The position numbers and the translations under genes are program-made. Of a stretch of 63,223 nucleotides of DNA, positions 52,932-63,223 are shown one piece after another. Below the pieces are notes generated by a model. That model was not told the DNA's origin and did no database searches. It was given only the letters and a program-made list of their open reading frames with translations. Position 1 is the first letter of the stretch, and every line of letters begins with the position of its first letter. This DNA comes from Streptomyces griseus subsp. griseus (GTDB lineage Bacteria; Actinomycetota; Actinomycetes; Streptomycetales; Streptomycetaceae), in the NCBI RefSeq assembly GCF_000720255.1, contig NZ_JOJE01000045.1:1-63223 (forward strand). Reading direction: 5' to 3'.

Positions 52932-52935
<4 letters not shown>
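52189..52935 (-). CDS. sdhB: succinate dehydrogenase/fumarate reductase iron-sulfur subunit
   Basis: A 248-residue subunit carrying the electron chain. [2Fe-2S] ligands Cys58, Cys63, Cys66 and Cys83 (CREGICGAC and later CQLH), then the [4Fe-4S]/[3Fe-4S] motifs [14 protein letters not shown] and [14 protein letters not shown]. Start ATG 52935 overlaps the sdhA stop (ATGA). Third gene of sdhCAB. This is the B. subtilis-like type with a single cytochrome subunit; a second, housekeeping sdh operon is expected elsewhere in the genome. Confidence 0.5.
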
Positions 52936-54878
<1,943 letters not shown>

Positions 54879-54880
54879 CT

Positions 54881-55588
54881 TCAGCTCACCACTCCGGTCA
54901 TGACGCCCACGGGTACGGCGATGAAGCCGGCCGTGAGCAGCAGTGCGAGGACGTCGGCGACGGTCTTGAGGGCGCGGTCCCGGGTACGGCTGCCGGCGCC
55001 CAGGGTCTGGGCGGCGCTCCAGAAGCCGTGCCGGATGTGCAGGCCGAGCGCGAGCATCGCGACGATGTAGATGACGTTGCCGTACCAGGTGGAGAAGGTG
55101 TCCACGACGTTCTGGTACGGGCGGCCCGCCTGGAAGCCGCCGGAGTGCACGGTGCCGGTGGTCAGGTCGAGGATGTGCCAGACGATGAACAGGCCGAGGA
55201 TGATGCCGCCCCAGCGCATGGTGCGCGTCGCGTAGCTCGCCCGCGGCTTCTTGTGCACGTACTTGCTGGGCCTGGCCCTGATGTCGCGGCGGCTGAGCTG
55301 GTAGGCGGACGTGGCGTGGGCGACCACGGCGGCGACCAGGACCACCCGGATGAGCCAGAGCGTCCACTCGTAGTGCATGAACGGTTCGCCGACCGTGCGC
55401 AGCCAGTGCGCGTAGTGGTTGAACTCACCGGCGCCGAAGAAGATCTTCAGGTTCCCGATCATGTGGGCGATCAGGTACAGCAGCATGATCAGGCCGCTGA
55501 CGGCCATCACGGTCTTCTTGCCGACGGTGGAGTCCCACACGGTGCGTGCCATGGACGGCCGTCGGTCCGTCCGCGTTGCCAGAGCCAT
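54881..55588 (-). CDS. sdhC: succinate dehydrogenase cytochrome b subunit
   Basis: A 235-residue membrane anchor with five membrane segments (about 28-48, 72-95, 122-142, 165-185 and 210-230) and conserved His residues for heme b ([30 protein letters not shown]). It passes electrons to quinone. ATG 55588. It leads the operon and is divergent from a LysR gene across 84 bp containing an inverted repeat at 55648-55664. Confidence 0.5.
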   Translation of the reverse strand: MALATRTDRRPSMARTVWDSTVGKKTVMAVSGLIMLLYLIAHMIGNLKIFFGAGEFNHYAHWLRTVGEPFMHYEWTLWLIRVVLVAAVVAHATSAYQLSRRDIRARPSKYVHKKPRASYATRTMRWGGIILGLFIVWHILDLTTGTVHSGGFQAGRPYQNVVDTFSTWYGNVIYIVAMLALGLHIRHGFWSAAQTLGAGSRTRDRALKTVADVLALLLTAGFIAVPVGVMTGVVS

Positions 55589-55647
55589 GGCTCAAGACGC
55601 TAGGCCCGGCCACCCCGATCGGTCCAAGACATGGTCCGGCTTGATTC

Positions 55648-55664
55648 CATAGGGAACGCCTATG
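55648..55664. promoter_or_regulatory. LysR-type operator between sdhC and lysR
   Basis: CATAGG-GAACG-CCTATG is a perfect inverted repeat in the 84-bp divergent gap, containing a T-N11-A arrangement. It ends 8 bp before the lysR GTG, so it should mediate autoregulation and possibly control of sdhCAB. Confidence 0.5.
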
Positions 55665-55672
55665 CTGGTGGG

Positions 55673-56557
55673 GTGCAGTTCCAGCAGCTCCAGTACTTCG
55701 TTGCGGTCGCCGAGACCCGGCACTTCACCCGGGCCGCCGACCTGGTCCATGTCGCGCAGCCGTCGCTGTCGCAGCAGATCAAGGCGCTGGAGCGGGAGCT
55801 CGGGGCGGATCTCTTCCTGCGGGCGCGGGGCAACATCACGCTGACCGACGCGGGCGAGGCGCTGCTGCCCCTGGCCCGGCGCATCCTGGCGGACGCGGAG
55901 ACCGCGCGGCACGAGGTGCAGGAGCTGGTGCAGCTGCGCGGCGGCCGGGTGCGGCTGGGCGCCACGCCGAGCCTGTGCACGGGCCTGCTCCCGGACGTGC
56001 TGCGCGCCTTCCACGACCGCTATCCCGGTATCCGGCTGCTGATCGAGGAGGGCGGCTCCCACGATCTCGTACGGGAGCTGGCGCGCGGCGCGCTCGACCT
56101 GGCGCTGGTGGTCCTGCCGCTGCCCACGCCGTCGCCCGCGCTGACGACGGTGGAGCTGCTGCGGGAGGACCTGGTGGTGGTGTCGTCGCCGGACGCGGCG
56201 AAGCCGGGGAACGGCCGTCGGACGGTGCGTGTCGCCGACCTGGAGGGCGAGCGTCTTGTGATGTTCCGGCACGGCTACGACCTGCGGGAGCTGACCGTGG
56301 CGGCCTGCCGCGCCGAGGGCTTCGAGCCGGACTTCGCGGTGGAGGGCGGCGAGATGGACGCGGTGCTCGGGTTCGTCCGGGCCGGGCTGGGCGTGGCGGT
56401 CGTGCCGCGCATGGTCGCCGCCCGGTCGGGCCGGGGGCTGCGGGTCACACCGCTCGCCCGGCCCGGCCTGCACCGTACGATCGCCCTCGCGCACCGCAGC
56501 GACGTGGCACCGCCGCGGGCGGCGCGGGAGCTGCAGCGGATGCTGCTGGAGCGATGA
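55673..56557 (+). CDS. LysR-family regulator divergent from sdhCAB
   Basis: A 294-residue LysR regulator: HTH at about 2-60 (FQQLQYFVAVAETRHFTRAA, then SLSQQIKALERELGADLF) and a periplasmic-binding-like effector domain. The GTG at 55673 (VQFQQLQYF) is chosen because it places the HTH at the N terminus, the usual LysR form. Divergent from the second sdh operon, which it probably regulates through the site at 55648. Effector unknown. Confidence 0.5.
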   Translation: MQFQQLQYFVAVAETRHFTRAADLVHVAQPSLSQQIKALERELGADLFLRARGNITLTDAGEALLPLARRILADAETARHEVQELVQLRGGRVRLGATPSLCTGLLPDVLRAFHDRYPGIRLLIEEGGSHDLVRELARGALDLALVVLPLPTPSPALTTVELLREDLVVVSSPDAAKPGNGRRTVRVADLEGERLVMFRHGYDLRELTVAACRAEGFEPDFAVEGGEMDAVLGFVRAGLGVAVVPRMVAARSGRGLRVTPLARPGLHRTIALAHRSDVAPPRAARELQRMLLER

Positions 56558-56565
56558 GCCCCGGC

Positions 56566-57459
56566 TCAGCGCTGAAGGGCGACCGGCTTGAACACCTCCT
56601 CGCACCACTGGCGGAAGGTGGTGGGCGCGGTGCCGGGGGTGCTGGGCTGCGAGGCGCCGTAGAAGCCCTGCGCGTTCTGGGCGTCCACCATGTCGGCGAA
56701 ACCCCGCACCCATGCCTCACTCGCGCCGAAACGGACCCACCGCGCCCTGAGCTCCGCGGTGGTCGTGAACTCGACGCGGACGGGCCGGTCGAGCACCTCG
56801 GAGAGGACGCCGGCCATGCCCTCGGGGGTCAGGTCGTCGGGACTGACCAGCGGAACGTCCTCCTGTCCGGTCCAGGAGTCGTCGAGGAGCAGCCGGGCGG
56901 CCGTGGCACCGATGTCACGGGTGGCGCACAGGCGCAGCACACGGTCAGGAACGAGGGACGTCGAGAACACCCCCGCGTCGCGGATCGAGGCCACCTGGCG
57001 GAGCTCGTTCTCCATCAGAGACGGCGGGCACAGGGCCCGGTAGTGGACGCCCGTGGCGGCGATCGCCTCGTCCATCGCCAGCCCCACGGAGATCAGCCCG
57101 GCGTTCCTGGCGATACCACGGCCCAGCGTGGAGACGGCCACGGCCCGTTCCAGGCCCTGGGACTCGATGACCTCGCACAGCGGCTCGGTGAAGGCCTGGA
57201 AGTGTCCTTCGACGCTGTCGGCGCCGGGGTGCGGCGGGACCAGCCAGAACACCCTGTCGGCGCCCTGACAGGCCTCCTTCAGCACGGCGGGGTCCGCGTG
57301 CGAACCCTGGACGACCTCCACCCGCCCGCGCACCTCGGGGGCGAGCGCGGCGGGGTCGCGGACGATCACCCGGACCGATGGGGAGCCCTGAGGGGCGTCG
57401 AGCAGACGGGCGACGACCTCACGGCCGATCTGGCCGGTCGGGGTGGTGACAACGATCAT
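56566..57459 (-). CDS. NmrA-like NAD(P)-binding protein
   Basis: A 297-residue atypical SDR: GTGC-free nucleotide loop TTPTGQIGREVV (about 5-16), RVIVRDPAAL after beta-2, DRVFWLVPPHPG. It lacks the YxxxK pair, as in NmrA or ergot-alkaloid-type reductases. It could be a redox sensor or reductase. Divergent from the LysR gene at 57583, with an odd palindrome between them, so it is the likely LysR target. The ATG at 57459 is clear. Confidence 0.5.
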   Translation of the reverse strand: MIVVTTPTGQIGREVVARLLDAPQGSPSVRVIVRDPAALAPEVRGRVEVVQGSHADPAVLKEACQGADRVFWLVPPHPGADSVEGHFQAFTEPLCEVIESQGLERAVAVSTLGRGIARNAGLISVGLAMDEAIAATGVHYRALCPPSLMENELRQVASIRDAGVFSTSLVPDRVLRLCATRDIGATAARLLLDDSWTGQEDVPLVSPDDLTPEGMAGVLSEVLDRPVRVEFTTTAELRARWVRFGASEAWVRGFADMVDAQNAQGFYGASQPSTPGTAPTTFRQWCEEVFKPVALQR

Positions 57460-57544
57460 GAACTACTCCTGGGAAAGGGGTGGTTGGGATGCCCTGAGCC
57501 TGCTGCCGCGACGTCCGGAACTGAAGGACCGGTTCGCTCGCGGT

Positions 57545-57563
57545 TGTTACCCTCAGGGCAACA
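57545..57563. promoter_or_regulatory. LysR-type operator between NmrA-like and LysR genes
   Basis: TGTTACCCT-C-AGGGCAACA is a 19-bp palindrome with 8 of 9 positions matched, about 20-38 bp before the LysR GTG. A CCCTGAG half site lies at 57492-57498. It probably binds the LysR product. Confidence 0.5.
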
Positions 57564-57582
57564 CCGATCGGAGGGCAGGCCC

Positions 57583-58428
57583 GTGGAGTCGCGTCCGCTG
57601 CGTTACTTCGTCGCCGTCGCCGAGGAGCTCAACTTCGCCCGCGCGGCCGAACGGCTCGGCATCTCGCCGCCGCCACTGTCGCGGGCGATCCGTCAACTGG
57701 AGTCGGAGCTGGGGGCCGTGCTCTTCGAGCGGACCACCCACAGCGTGACGCTGACCCCGGCGGGGGAGGTCCTGCTGCCTGAGGCCCGGTTCGCGCTGGA
57801 GGCGATGGAGGCAGCCGGGCGACGGGCCCGGCGTGCGGCCGACGACGGGCCCAAGCTGGTGCTGACGGTGAAGGCCGACGGCGATGGGGGGCTGCTGGAG
57901 CCGATGCTCGCGCGGTACGCGGCCGACCCGGCCGCGGTGCCGGTCTCGGTCCGACTGTGTTCCTGGCGCGAGCAGTCCCTGCTGTTGCGCCGGGGCGAGG
58001 CCGACGTCGCGCTGGTCTACGAGCCGTACGAGCGGACAGGCCTGGACGTGGAGAACCTGGCCGCGGAACCGCGGGTCGCCGCCCTCGCCGTGAGCCACCC
58101 GCTGGCCGCCCGGGCCGGGCTGAGCCTCGCCGACCTCGGGCTGCGCCCGGACGAGGTACACCGGTACATCGGCGGGCTGCGCGCGCGGGGCCAGGACCTG
58201 GCCCAACTGCTCACGCTCGTCGGCCTGGGCGAGGTGTTCGCCCTGCTGCCCGCGTCGGTCGCGGACCGCTATCCCCGGCCGGGCGTCGTCTACCGCCCGG
58301 TCCGGGACGCGCCCCCCGCCGTCCTCGCCGTCGCCTGGCCCCAGCAGTCCCGGTCGAGGGCCACGGCTTCGCTGGTACGGGCGGCGATGGCGGTGGCCGC
58401 CGAGCGGGAGGAACGGGCGGCGAGCTGA
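57583..58428 (+). CDS. LysR-family regulator divergent from the NmrA-like gene
   Basis: A 281-residue LysR regulator: HTH PLRYFVAVAEELNFARAAERL (in part) and SPPPLSRAIRQLESELG near residues 5-60, then an effector domain. The GTG at 57583 (VESRPLRY) is preferred because GGAGG precedes it and the HTH is N-terminal. Divergent from and probably controlling the NmrA-like gene. No ligand evidence. Confidence 0.5.
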   Translation: MESRPLRYFVAVAEELNFARAAERLGISPPPLSRAIRQLESELGAVLFERTTHSVTLTPAGEVLLPEARFALEAMEAAGRRARRAADDGPKLVLTVKADGDGGLLEPMLARYAADPAAVPVSVRLCSWREQSLLLRRGEADVALVYEPYERTGLDVENLAAEPRVAALAVSHPLAARAGLSLADLGLRPDEVHRYIGGLRARGQDLAQLLTLVGLGEVFALLPASVADRYPRPGVVYRPVRDAPPAVLAVAWPQQSRSRATASLVRAAMAVAAEREERAAS

Positions 58429-58461
58429 GCCCCTGGCGGAGGCATAGGTGGCAGGCCCCGC

Positions 58462-60606
58462 TCAGCCCGTCGCGTCCACCAGGGCCAGCTCGTGCAGGCG
58501 TTCCGGGGGGCCCGGGCGGGCGTAGTACCAGCCCTGGGCGGTGTCGCAGCCCAGTATGCGCAACTGCTCTGCCTGGGCGCCGGTTTCGACACCCTCCACG
58601 GTCACCGCGAGGTCCAGGCTGTGGGCGAGGGAAACGATCCCCTCGACGATCTTGAGGTCCACGGGGTCGGCCGGGAACTGCTGCATGCTCTGGGTGAAGG
58701 AGCGGTCCAGCTTGAGGATGCTGACCGGCAGGCGGCGCAGGTTGGCGAGGTTGGAGTAGCCGGTGCCGAAGTCGTCGAGGGCGATGTCGACGCCCATCTC
58801 GGCGAGGCGGCGCAGCGGCTTCAGCAGGTCGTCGTCGGCGCCGATCAGGGCCGACTCCGTGACCTCCAGGCAGAGCGCCTCCGGCTCCAGGCCCTCCCGC
58901 TCCAGGATGTCCACCGTGTCCTGGACCAGGCCGGGGTGGGTGAGCTGGCAGGGCGAGAGGTTGACGTTGACGCGGAGTGGGCCGGTGACCGCGTTCCCGC
59001 CGTGCCGTTCCTGCCACTCGCGGGCCTGGCGCACCGACTGTTCCAGGACCCAGCGGCCCAGCGGGACGATCAGCCCGGTGTGCTCGGCGAGCGGGATGAA
59101 CCGGTCGGGGCCGAGTACCCCGTGCTGCGGGTGCAGCCAGCGCACCAGGGCCTCCGCGCCGTGCACGCTGCCGTCGCCGAGGTGGACCAGCGGCTGGTAC
59201 TCGATGAAGAACTCGTTCCGCTCCAGGGCGGTCGGCAGCGCGGTGGTGAGGCCGTTGCGGGTGATGGCGCGGGCGTCGGCCTCGGGGTCGGCGAGCTCGA
59301 AGCGGTTGCCGCCCGCCGACTTGGCCCGGTACATGGTGATGTCGGCGCTGCGCAGCACCTCGGCGGCGCTGCGCTCCCCCGCGGCTCCCTCGACGATACC
59401 GATGCTGCCGCGCACGGTCAGCTCCCGGCCGTCCACACTGACCGGGGCGATCAGCGCGTTCATGATGCGCGCGGCGAGCTCGTCGACCTCGCGCCGTGTC
59501 TCGGGACCGGTGGTCAGCGCCACGAACTCGTCACCGCCGAGGCGGGCGACCATCTCACCCGGCGCGGTGGCGCAGGACTGGAGCCGGTCGGCGACCTCGA
59601 CGAGCAGCCGGTCGCCGGCCGCGTGGCCGAGGCTGTCGTTGATGGTCTTGAAGCCGTCGAGGTCGAGGTAGCACAGCCCGAACCGCTGCCCCTCGCCCGC
59701 GGCCAGCACCTTCTCCAGCCGTTCGAAGAACAGGGTGCGGTTGGGCAGACCGGTGAGCGCGTCGTGCGTGGCCTCGTAGCGCAGCCGGAGGTTGAGCAGA
59801 CGGCGCTCGGTGGTGTCCTCCATGAGGGCGAGCTGGTACTGCGGCCGACCGTCGGCGTCGCGCAGCAGGGAGACCGTCAGGTTGGTCCACAGGACCGTTC
59901 CGTCGGGGCGGCAGAAGGCCTTCTCCACGTGGTAGTGCTCGCGTTCGCCGCTCACCAGCTCCTCGTAGAGCCGCCACACCTGCGGGGCGTCGTCGGCGTG
60001 CGTCCACTCGCGGACGTTGCGGCCGCGCATGGTCTGCTCGGAGCCGCCGAACATGCGCAGCATCGCCCCGTTGACCTGGAGGACGTTGCCTTCGAGGTCG
60101 GCGATGCCGATGCCTATGGCGGCGCCCTCGAACACCGCGCGGAAGCGGGCCTCGCTGGCGTGCAGCGCCTGGGCGACCACGCCCTGCGCCCGCAACGCGG
60201 CCTGCGCGATGGCCTCCTGCTCGCCGAGGGTGCGCTCGCGCAGCGCCTGCGCGAACCCGGCGGCCATGGCGTGCTGGAGCCGGGAGCAGCGCGTACGCAG
60301 CTCCTCCTGGTGACCGTCCTCGCCGCAGTAGAGCACCAGGTAGGCGTCCACGCAGTCCAGGCTGCGGCTGAGCGCTTCCGGGTCGGTGCAGTGGGCGTCG
60401 ATCAGCGCGGCGCCGACCGCCCTGGCGGCCTCGGCGTCGAACGTCCTGGCCCGCAGCGACTCGCTCAGACTGCGGGCGAGCGGCAGGAGCTGCTCCTCGA
60501 ACTCCGGCCGGGTCAGCGAGGTCGACGTCACCGGGAACACCGCCCGGCTCCAGATCGTGGCGAACCGGCGGAGTCTGCCCTCCGGCCCGTCCGGCTCCGC
60601 GGTCAC
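58462..60606 (-). CDS. rmdA: PAS-GGDEF-EAL c-di-GMP turnover protein
   Basis: A 714-residue soluble signalling protein. N-terminal helical region (about 1-150), PAS (about 152-270), GGDEF domain (about 275-440) with intact GGDEF at 357-361, and EAL domain (about 452-705) with EALVRW at 485-490 and DDFGTGYSNL. Both catalytic motifs look active; no RxxD inhibitory site lies five residues before GGDEF. Domain order, lack of membrane segments and neighbourhood match S. coelicolor RmdA (SCO0928) as I remember it. The GTG at 60606 overlaps the stop of the methyltransferase gene (GTGA), so the pair is coupled. Controls c-di-GMP and likely development. Confidence 0.5.
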   Translation of the reverse strand: MTAEPDGPEGRLRRFATIWSRAVFPVTSTSLTRPEFEEQLLPLARSLSESLRARTFDAEAARAVGAALIDAHCTDPEALSRSLDCVDAYLVLYCGEDGHQEELRTRCSRLQHAMAAGFAQALRERTLGEQEAIAQAALRAQGVVAQALHASEARFRAVFEGAAIGIGIADLEGNVLQVNGAMLRMFGGSEQTMRGRNVREWTHADDAPQVWRLYEELVSGEREHYHVEKAFCRPDGTVLWTNLTVSLLRDADGRPQYQLALMEDTTERRLLNLRLRYEATHDALTGLPNRTLFFERLEKVLAAGEGQRFGLCYLDLDGFKTINDSLGHAAGDRLLVEVADRLQSCATAPGEMVARLGGDEFVALTTGPETRREVDELAARIMNALIAPVSVDGRELTVRGSIGIVEGAAGERSAAEVLRSADITMYRAKSAGGNRFELADPEADARAITRNGLTTALPTALERNEFFIEYQPLVHLGDGSVHGAEALVRWLHPQHGVLGPDRFIPLAEHTGLIVPLGRWVLEQSVRQAREWQERHGGNAVTGPLRVNVNLSPCQLTHPGLVQDTVDILEREGLEPEALCLEVTESALIGADDDLLKPLRRLAEMGVDIALDDFGTGYSNLANLRRLPVSILKLDRSFTQSMQQFPADPVDLKIVEGIVSLAHSLDLAVTVEGVETGAQAEQLRILGCDTAQGWYYARPGPPERLHELALVDATG

Positions 60607-61415
60607 GCCGTACGCCCCACGCCGGCGAACCCGGAGAAGGCATAGGGATCCTCGTCCTCCGGAGCCGTCTCCGGCCGCCACCGCGGCGGCGACACCAGTC
60701 CCGGTTCCACCATGTCGTACCCCTCGAAGAACCGCGCGATCTCGTCACGCGAGCGCATGATCAGCGGGTTGCGAATGTCCTTGTACACGTCCACCGCGCC
60801 CTCGGCCCGCTGCGGCGGCAGCGGGATTCCCTCGTACGAGGCATGCGTGAGGATCAGTAGGCTGCCGGGCGCGAGTGCCTCGCGCAGCTCGGCCACCGCA
60901 CCGTACGGGTCGTCCGCGTCTTCCACGAAGTGCAGTATGGCAACGAGAAGCAGTGCCACTGGCCGATTCAGATCGATCAGGTCGAGAACCCGGGCGCTGG
61001 AGAGGATCTCCTGCGGCTTGCACAGGTCGGCCGCCACGACGTCGGCGTCCGCGTTGCCCTTGAGGACCGCCTCGCTGTGCGCGACGGCCACCGGGTCGTG
61101 GTCGACGTAGACCACGCGTGCGCCGGGGCGTGCCGCCTGGGCCACTTCGTGGACGTTGCCGAAGGTGGGGATGCCCGAGCCGATGTCGAGGAACTGGGTG
61201 ATGCCCTCGTCGGCCGCGTACCGCACCGCGCGGCGCATGAACGCCCGGTTCGCCTGCATGATCTTGGGGAGTCCCGGCAGGAACTCCATGGCCTTGCGTG
61301 CCGCTTCCCGGTCGGCCTCGAAGTTGTGCGAACCGCCCAGGTAGTAGTCGTAGATCCGCGCGACACTGGGCACCGAGATGTCGATGCTTCGTGGGGCCCA
61401 GGCGGGACGCTCCAT
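60603..61415 (-). CDS. DUF574 SAM-dependent methyltransferase
   Basis: A 270-residue methyltransferase of the actinomycete DUF574 (SAV2177-like) family: SVARIYDYYLGGSHNFEADR near the N terminus, SAM motif FLDIGSGIPTFGNVHEVA, VVYVDHDPVAV, and the conserved ILTHASYEG. Streptomyces carry many copies, often next to regulators or conservons; targets are mostly unknown. ATG 61415. Its stop overlaps the rmdA-like start, a coupling that may be meaningful for c-di-GMP control. Confidence 0.5.
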   Translation of the reverse strand: MERPAWAPRSIDISVPSVARIYDYYLGGSHNFEADREAARKAMEFLPGLPKIMQANRAFMRRAVRYAADEGITQFLDIGSGIPTFGNVHEVAQAARPGARVVYVDHDPVAVAHSEAVLKGNADADVVAADLCKPQEILSSARVLDLIDLNRPVALLLVAILHFVEDADDPYGAVAELREALAPGSLLILTHASYEGIPLPPQRAEGAVDVYKDIRNPLIMRSRDEIARFFEGYDMVEPGLVSPPRWRPETAPEDEDPYAFSGFAGVGRTA

Positions 61416-61612
61416 CTATCTCTCCAAGGCGCTAGGCGATCCGGTGTTCGAGCAGAGGCTACTGATCGCCCGCCAAAAGAACGAGTGGAACCGGAAATTG
61501 ACCGTCCGTTCCCGGTCACTGCCTGCGGCACGTGCCGAATCCACGTGGGGTGAAAGCGCCGTGAAAAGCGGTGCGATACAGGGACACGTCCGCACAAGGC
61601 GACCACGACAGC

Positions 61613-61651
61613 GGTCCGCCCCCCTCCGTGCGGCGCGGAGGGGGGCGGACC
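61613..61651 (-). terminator. strong hairpin terminator after the lipoprotein gene
   Basis: GGTCCGCCCCCCTCCG (61613-61628) pairs perfectly over 16 bp with CGGAGGGGGGCGGACC (61636-61651), loop 7 nt, 52 bp beyond the lipoprotein stop. The remaining 61416-61702 holds the methyltransferase promoter and nothing else I can name. Confidence 0.5.
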
Positions 61652-61702
61652 AGGGGTCGGTCACACCGTTGCGGGGAGGGATCTGCCCTGCGGAGGTGAT
61701 CT

Positions 61703-62689
61703 CTACTGCTTCGGCGCGCCGACCAGCTTTCCGTCGGGGGCCACGGCGTACCACGTGCCGCCGACACCCTGACCGTTGATGTCCCCGGGGGCCTTGTCAC
61801 CGGAGAAGGTGTAGATCGGCGAGCAGTTGACCGTCATCTGCTTGACGTTGTTGTCGGGCCGGGTGAAGCTCATCAGGCCCTTCTTCTGGACGTCCTTGGT
61901 GTCGTTGACCTCGACGGGGGCGACGACCGGCCACTTCTCCAGGCAGGCACCGGTGCAGGCGGAGACGGGCTTCGGCCACGCCTTGTCCTTGACGAAGCGG
62001 TAGACCGTCATGCCGTTCTTGTCGACGACGATCTCACCGAGGTTGGGGTCCTTGCGGGTGGACAGCCCGGGCAGGTCGGAGACCTTGGCCTTCTTGCCGT
62101 CGGGGGCCAGCGCGTACCACTTGCCGCCCACACCCTGGCCGTTGACGTCGCCGGCGTTGGCGTCCTTCGCGTAACGGTAGGCCGGCCAGCCGCCGATGGT
62201 CAGCTGCTTGGTGCCGTCGGCGCGGGTGACCTCACCGAGCTCGGACTTGTCGACGCCCTCGCCGGCGGACGCGTCGTCCGCGGGGACCGGCGGCCAGGCC
62301 GTCGCGCAGTCGCCGTCACAGTTCGACTTGGGCGGCTCGGCGGTGTCCTGGTCGAAACGGTAGAGGGTCATACCGTTGCCGTCGGTCAGCACCTGGCCGA
62401 GCTCGGCGTTGGTGGAGACGGACAGCTTCCCGGCCCCGACGCCCTCCGCGGCGGGCACGGAGGCGGGGGCGGAGGGCGCGGCGGAACCGGCCGTTCCGCC
62501 GGTACCGGCACCACCGGCGCCGACACTTCCGTAATCACCGGTACCGGCAACCGTGCCCGCACCGGCCGCGGCCGTGGCGCCCACGTTCTGACTCGACGCC
62601 GTGCCGGATTCCTGACCGCACGCCGTCGTCAGCGCCAGCACGGCCACGGCGCCCGCCACGAGTGAGGCGCTCCGCCAGGAGGTCTTCAT
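61703..62689 (-). CDS. SCO0930-family lipoprotein
   Basis: A 328-residue secreted lipoprotein: signal peptide with lipobox LTTAC (Cys24), a Gly/Ala/Ser-rich linker (about 30-95), and two copies of the 'secreted repeat' (PF03640-type) domain with NGMTLYRFDQD, CATAWPPV and later NGMTVYRFVKD, CLEKWPVV, NVKQMTV. Both halves contain NGQGVGGKWYA / NGQGVGGTWYA. The role is unknown; related repeats are anchored to the cell surface. The start ATG at 62689 follows GGGGAG. It is divergent from the proline-rich gene at 62947. Confidence 0.5.
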   Translation of the reverse strand: MKTSWRSASLVAGAVAVLALTTACGQESGTASSQNVGATAAAGAGTVAGTGDYGSVGAGGAGTGGTAGSAAPSAPASVPAAEGVGAGKLSVSTNAELGQVLTDGNGMTLYRFDQDTAEPPKSNCDGDCATAWPPVPADDASAGEGVDKSELGEVTRADGTKQLTIGGWPAYRYAKDANAGDVNGQGVGGKWYALAPDGKKAKVSDLPGLSTRKDPNLGEIVVDKNGMTVYRFVKDKAWPKPVSACTGACLEKWPVVAPVEVNDTKDVQKKGLMSFTRPDNNVKQMTVNCSPIYTFSGDKAPGDINGQGVGGTWYAVAPDGKLVGAPKQ

Positions 62690-62946
62690 CGTCAACTCCC
62701 CAAAATCACAACGGTGTTGCAGCGCCCTGCTGCGCCGCCGCACGGTCATGAGTACGCATGGGGGCCCTGGTTGTGTTCAACGACGGCACAAAAATCTTTC
62801 CAAGAACTGTGAACCGGGGGACGGGCGGGGCCGCGGCGGGTTACGGAAAGCCGTGCGGCAAACCCGTGCGGCCGAACTTCGCTCGTTCGGGGCAATTTTC
62901 CCGCGGCCGGACGCGCGCCCGCGCGTGAGGGCTCAGGATCTTCGTC

Positions 62947-63223
62947 GTGCATGCACCCGAACCGACCAGATCCCCTTTTGTCACACGGGCGTTGGCCCTC
63001 ATGGCGCTGACATGGATCCTCGTGGGCGCACCGGCCGGAACCGCTGCGGCCGACGCCTGCGCGTCCGCCTCCACGGGCCCCGACGGCATCGAGGCGGTGG
63101 CGGTCGCCGGCGGTCACACCTGGCCGACCCCGCCGCCGTGCCCGGTGCCGACACCACCGCCGTGCCCGACCCCCACGCCGACCCCGACTCCCCCGCCGCC
63201 GAGCCCGCCGCCCACTCCCCCGC
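62947..63223 (+). CDS. secreted proline-rich protein (cut by the window edge)
   Basis: The frame from the GTG at 62947 continues past the right edge. A signal peptide (ALALMALTWILVGAPAGTAA, cleavage near residue 35) is followed by a region with two Cys and then a repetitive PTPPPCP/TPTPTP tail, 92 residues so far. A CAGGA-like site lies about 9 bp upstream. Without the rest no family can be given; it is probably a cell-wall-spanning protein. Divergent from the SCO0930-type lipoprotein. Confidence 0.5.
   Translation, partial: MHAPEPTRSPFVTRALALMALTWILVGAPAGTAAADACASASTGPDGIEAVAVAGGHTWPTPPPCPVPTPPPCPTPTPTPTPPPPSPPPTPP

Noticed and set aside
58492..60645. 717-codon open frame opposite the rmdA-like gene
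   Set aside because: Same reason: low-complexity antisense shadow of a gene with intact GGDEF and EAL motifs.

Overview
The window is about 63 kb of very GC-rich DNA with short intergenic gaps, GTG starts, many 1-4 bp stop/start overlaps and an actinomycete gene complement: ergothioneine genes, a CYP105-type P450, a DUF574 methyltransferase, and PAS-GGDEF-EAL and SpoIIE-type signalling proteins. It is best read as a Streptomyces chromosome segment. From memory, not searched, the order thioredoxin / egt operon / second sdh operon / rmdA / DUF574 methyltransferase / SCO0930-type lipoprotein resembles the S. coelicolor SCO0880s to SCO0931 region. I see no rRNA, tRNA, CRISPR array or prophage.

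Layout. 1-6040 is an accessory, partly decayed patch. It holds the 3' part of a GH54 arabinofuranosidase whose CBM42 is broken, a 1165-residue hybrid kinase/receiver/SpoIIE-phosphatase gene, and a frameshifted IS256-type transposase scrap. Two diverged colinear ~218-bp repeats lie on either side of the kinase. 6016-22740 is mostly ordinary: pirin, TPR protein, PepSY-TM protein, peptide deformylase, flavoprotein disulfide reductase, thioredoxin, an aldehyde dehydrogenase with a LacI regulator, a TetR/FMN-reductase pair, FkbM methyltransferase, TerC, HSL-type esterase, PucR-like regulator, P450, and a DUF2975/HTH pair. 22746-28800 is a second patchy zone. It has an intact Gfo/Idh/MocA oxidoreductase next to a frameshifted DUF624 gene and fused scraps of sugar-ABC permeases, then an SDR/TetR pair with matching double operators and a Tat-exported GH43-CBM42 enzyme.

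29074-43000 holds an amidase, an NfeD-like/flotillin pair, a PemK-like protein converging on a PARG-like protein, the egtABCD operon (ergothioneine), dodecin, a PNKP-type phosphatase, a PL9-like pectate lyase and a DUF485/sodium-solute symporter operon. 43160-63223 holds an MFS remnant, a short UvrA paralogue, an SDR, a proline-rich protein with a polysaccharide deacetylase/GT2 synthase, a probable olsBA ornithine-lipid pair, a second sdhCAB operon with a divergent LysR gene, an NmrA/LysR pair, an rmdA-like c-di-GMP enzyme with a DUF574 methyltransferase, an SCO0930-family lipoprotein, and the start of a secreted proline-rich protein.

Themes. Plant-polysaccharide use recurs (GH54, GH43-CBM42, PL9, oxidoreductase plus sugar-transporter remnants), and part of it is decaying. 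Redox and thiol physiology also recurs (thioredoxin, disulfide reductase, ergothioneine, FMN reductase). Several regulator/target pairs have visible inverted repeats in the right promoter. The most unusual items are the repeat-flanked hybrid kinase-phosphatase, the matched 29-bp-spaced operator pairs around the TetR/SDR genes, the heme-loop Gly-to-Arg change in the P450, and the overlapping PemK/PARG-like genes. All repeat alignments, coordinates and residue counts were made by eye.
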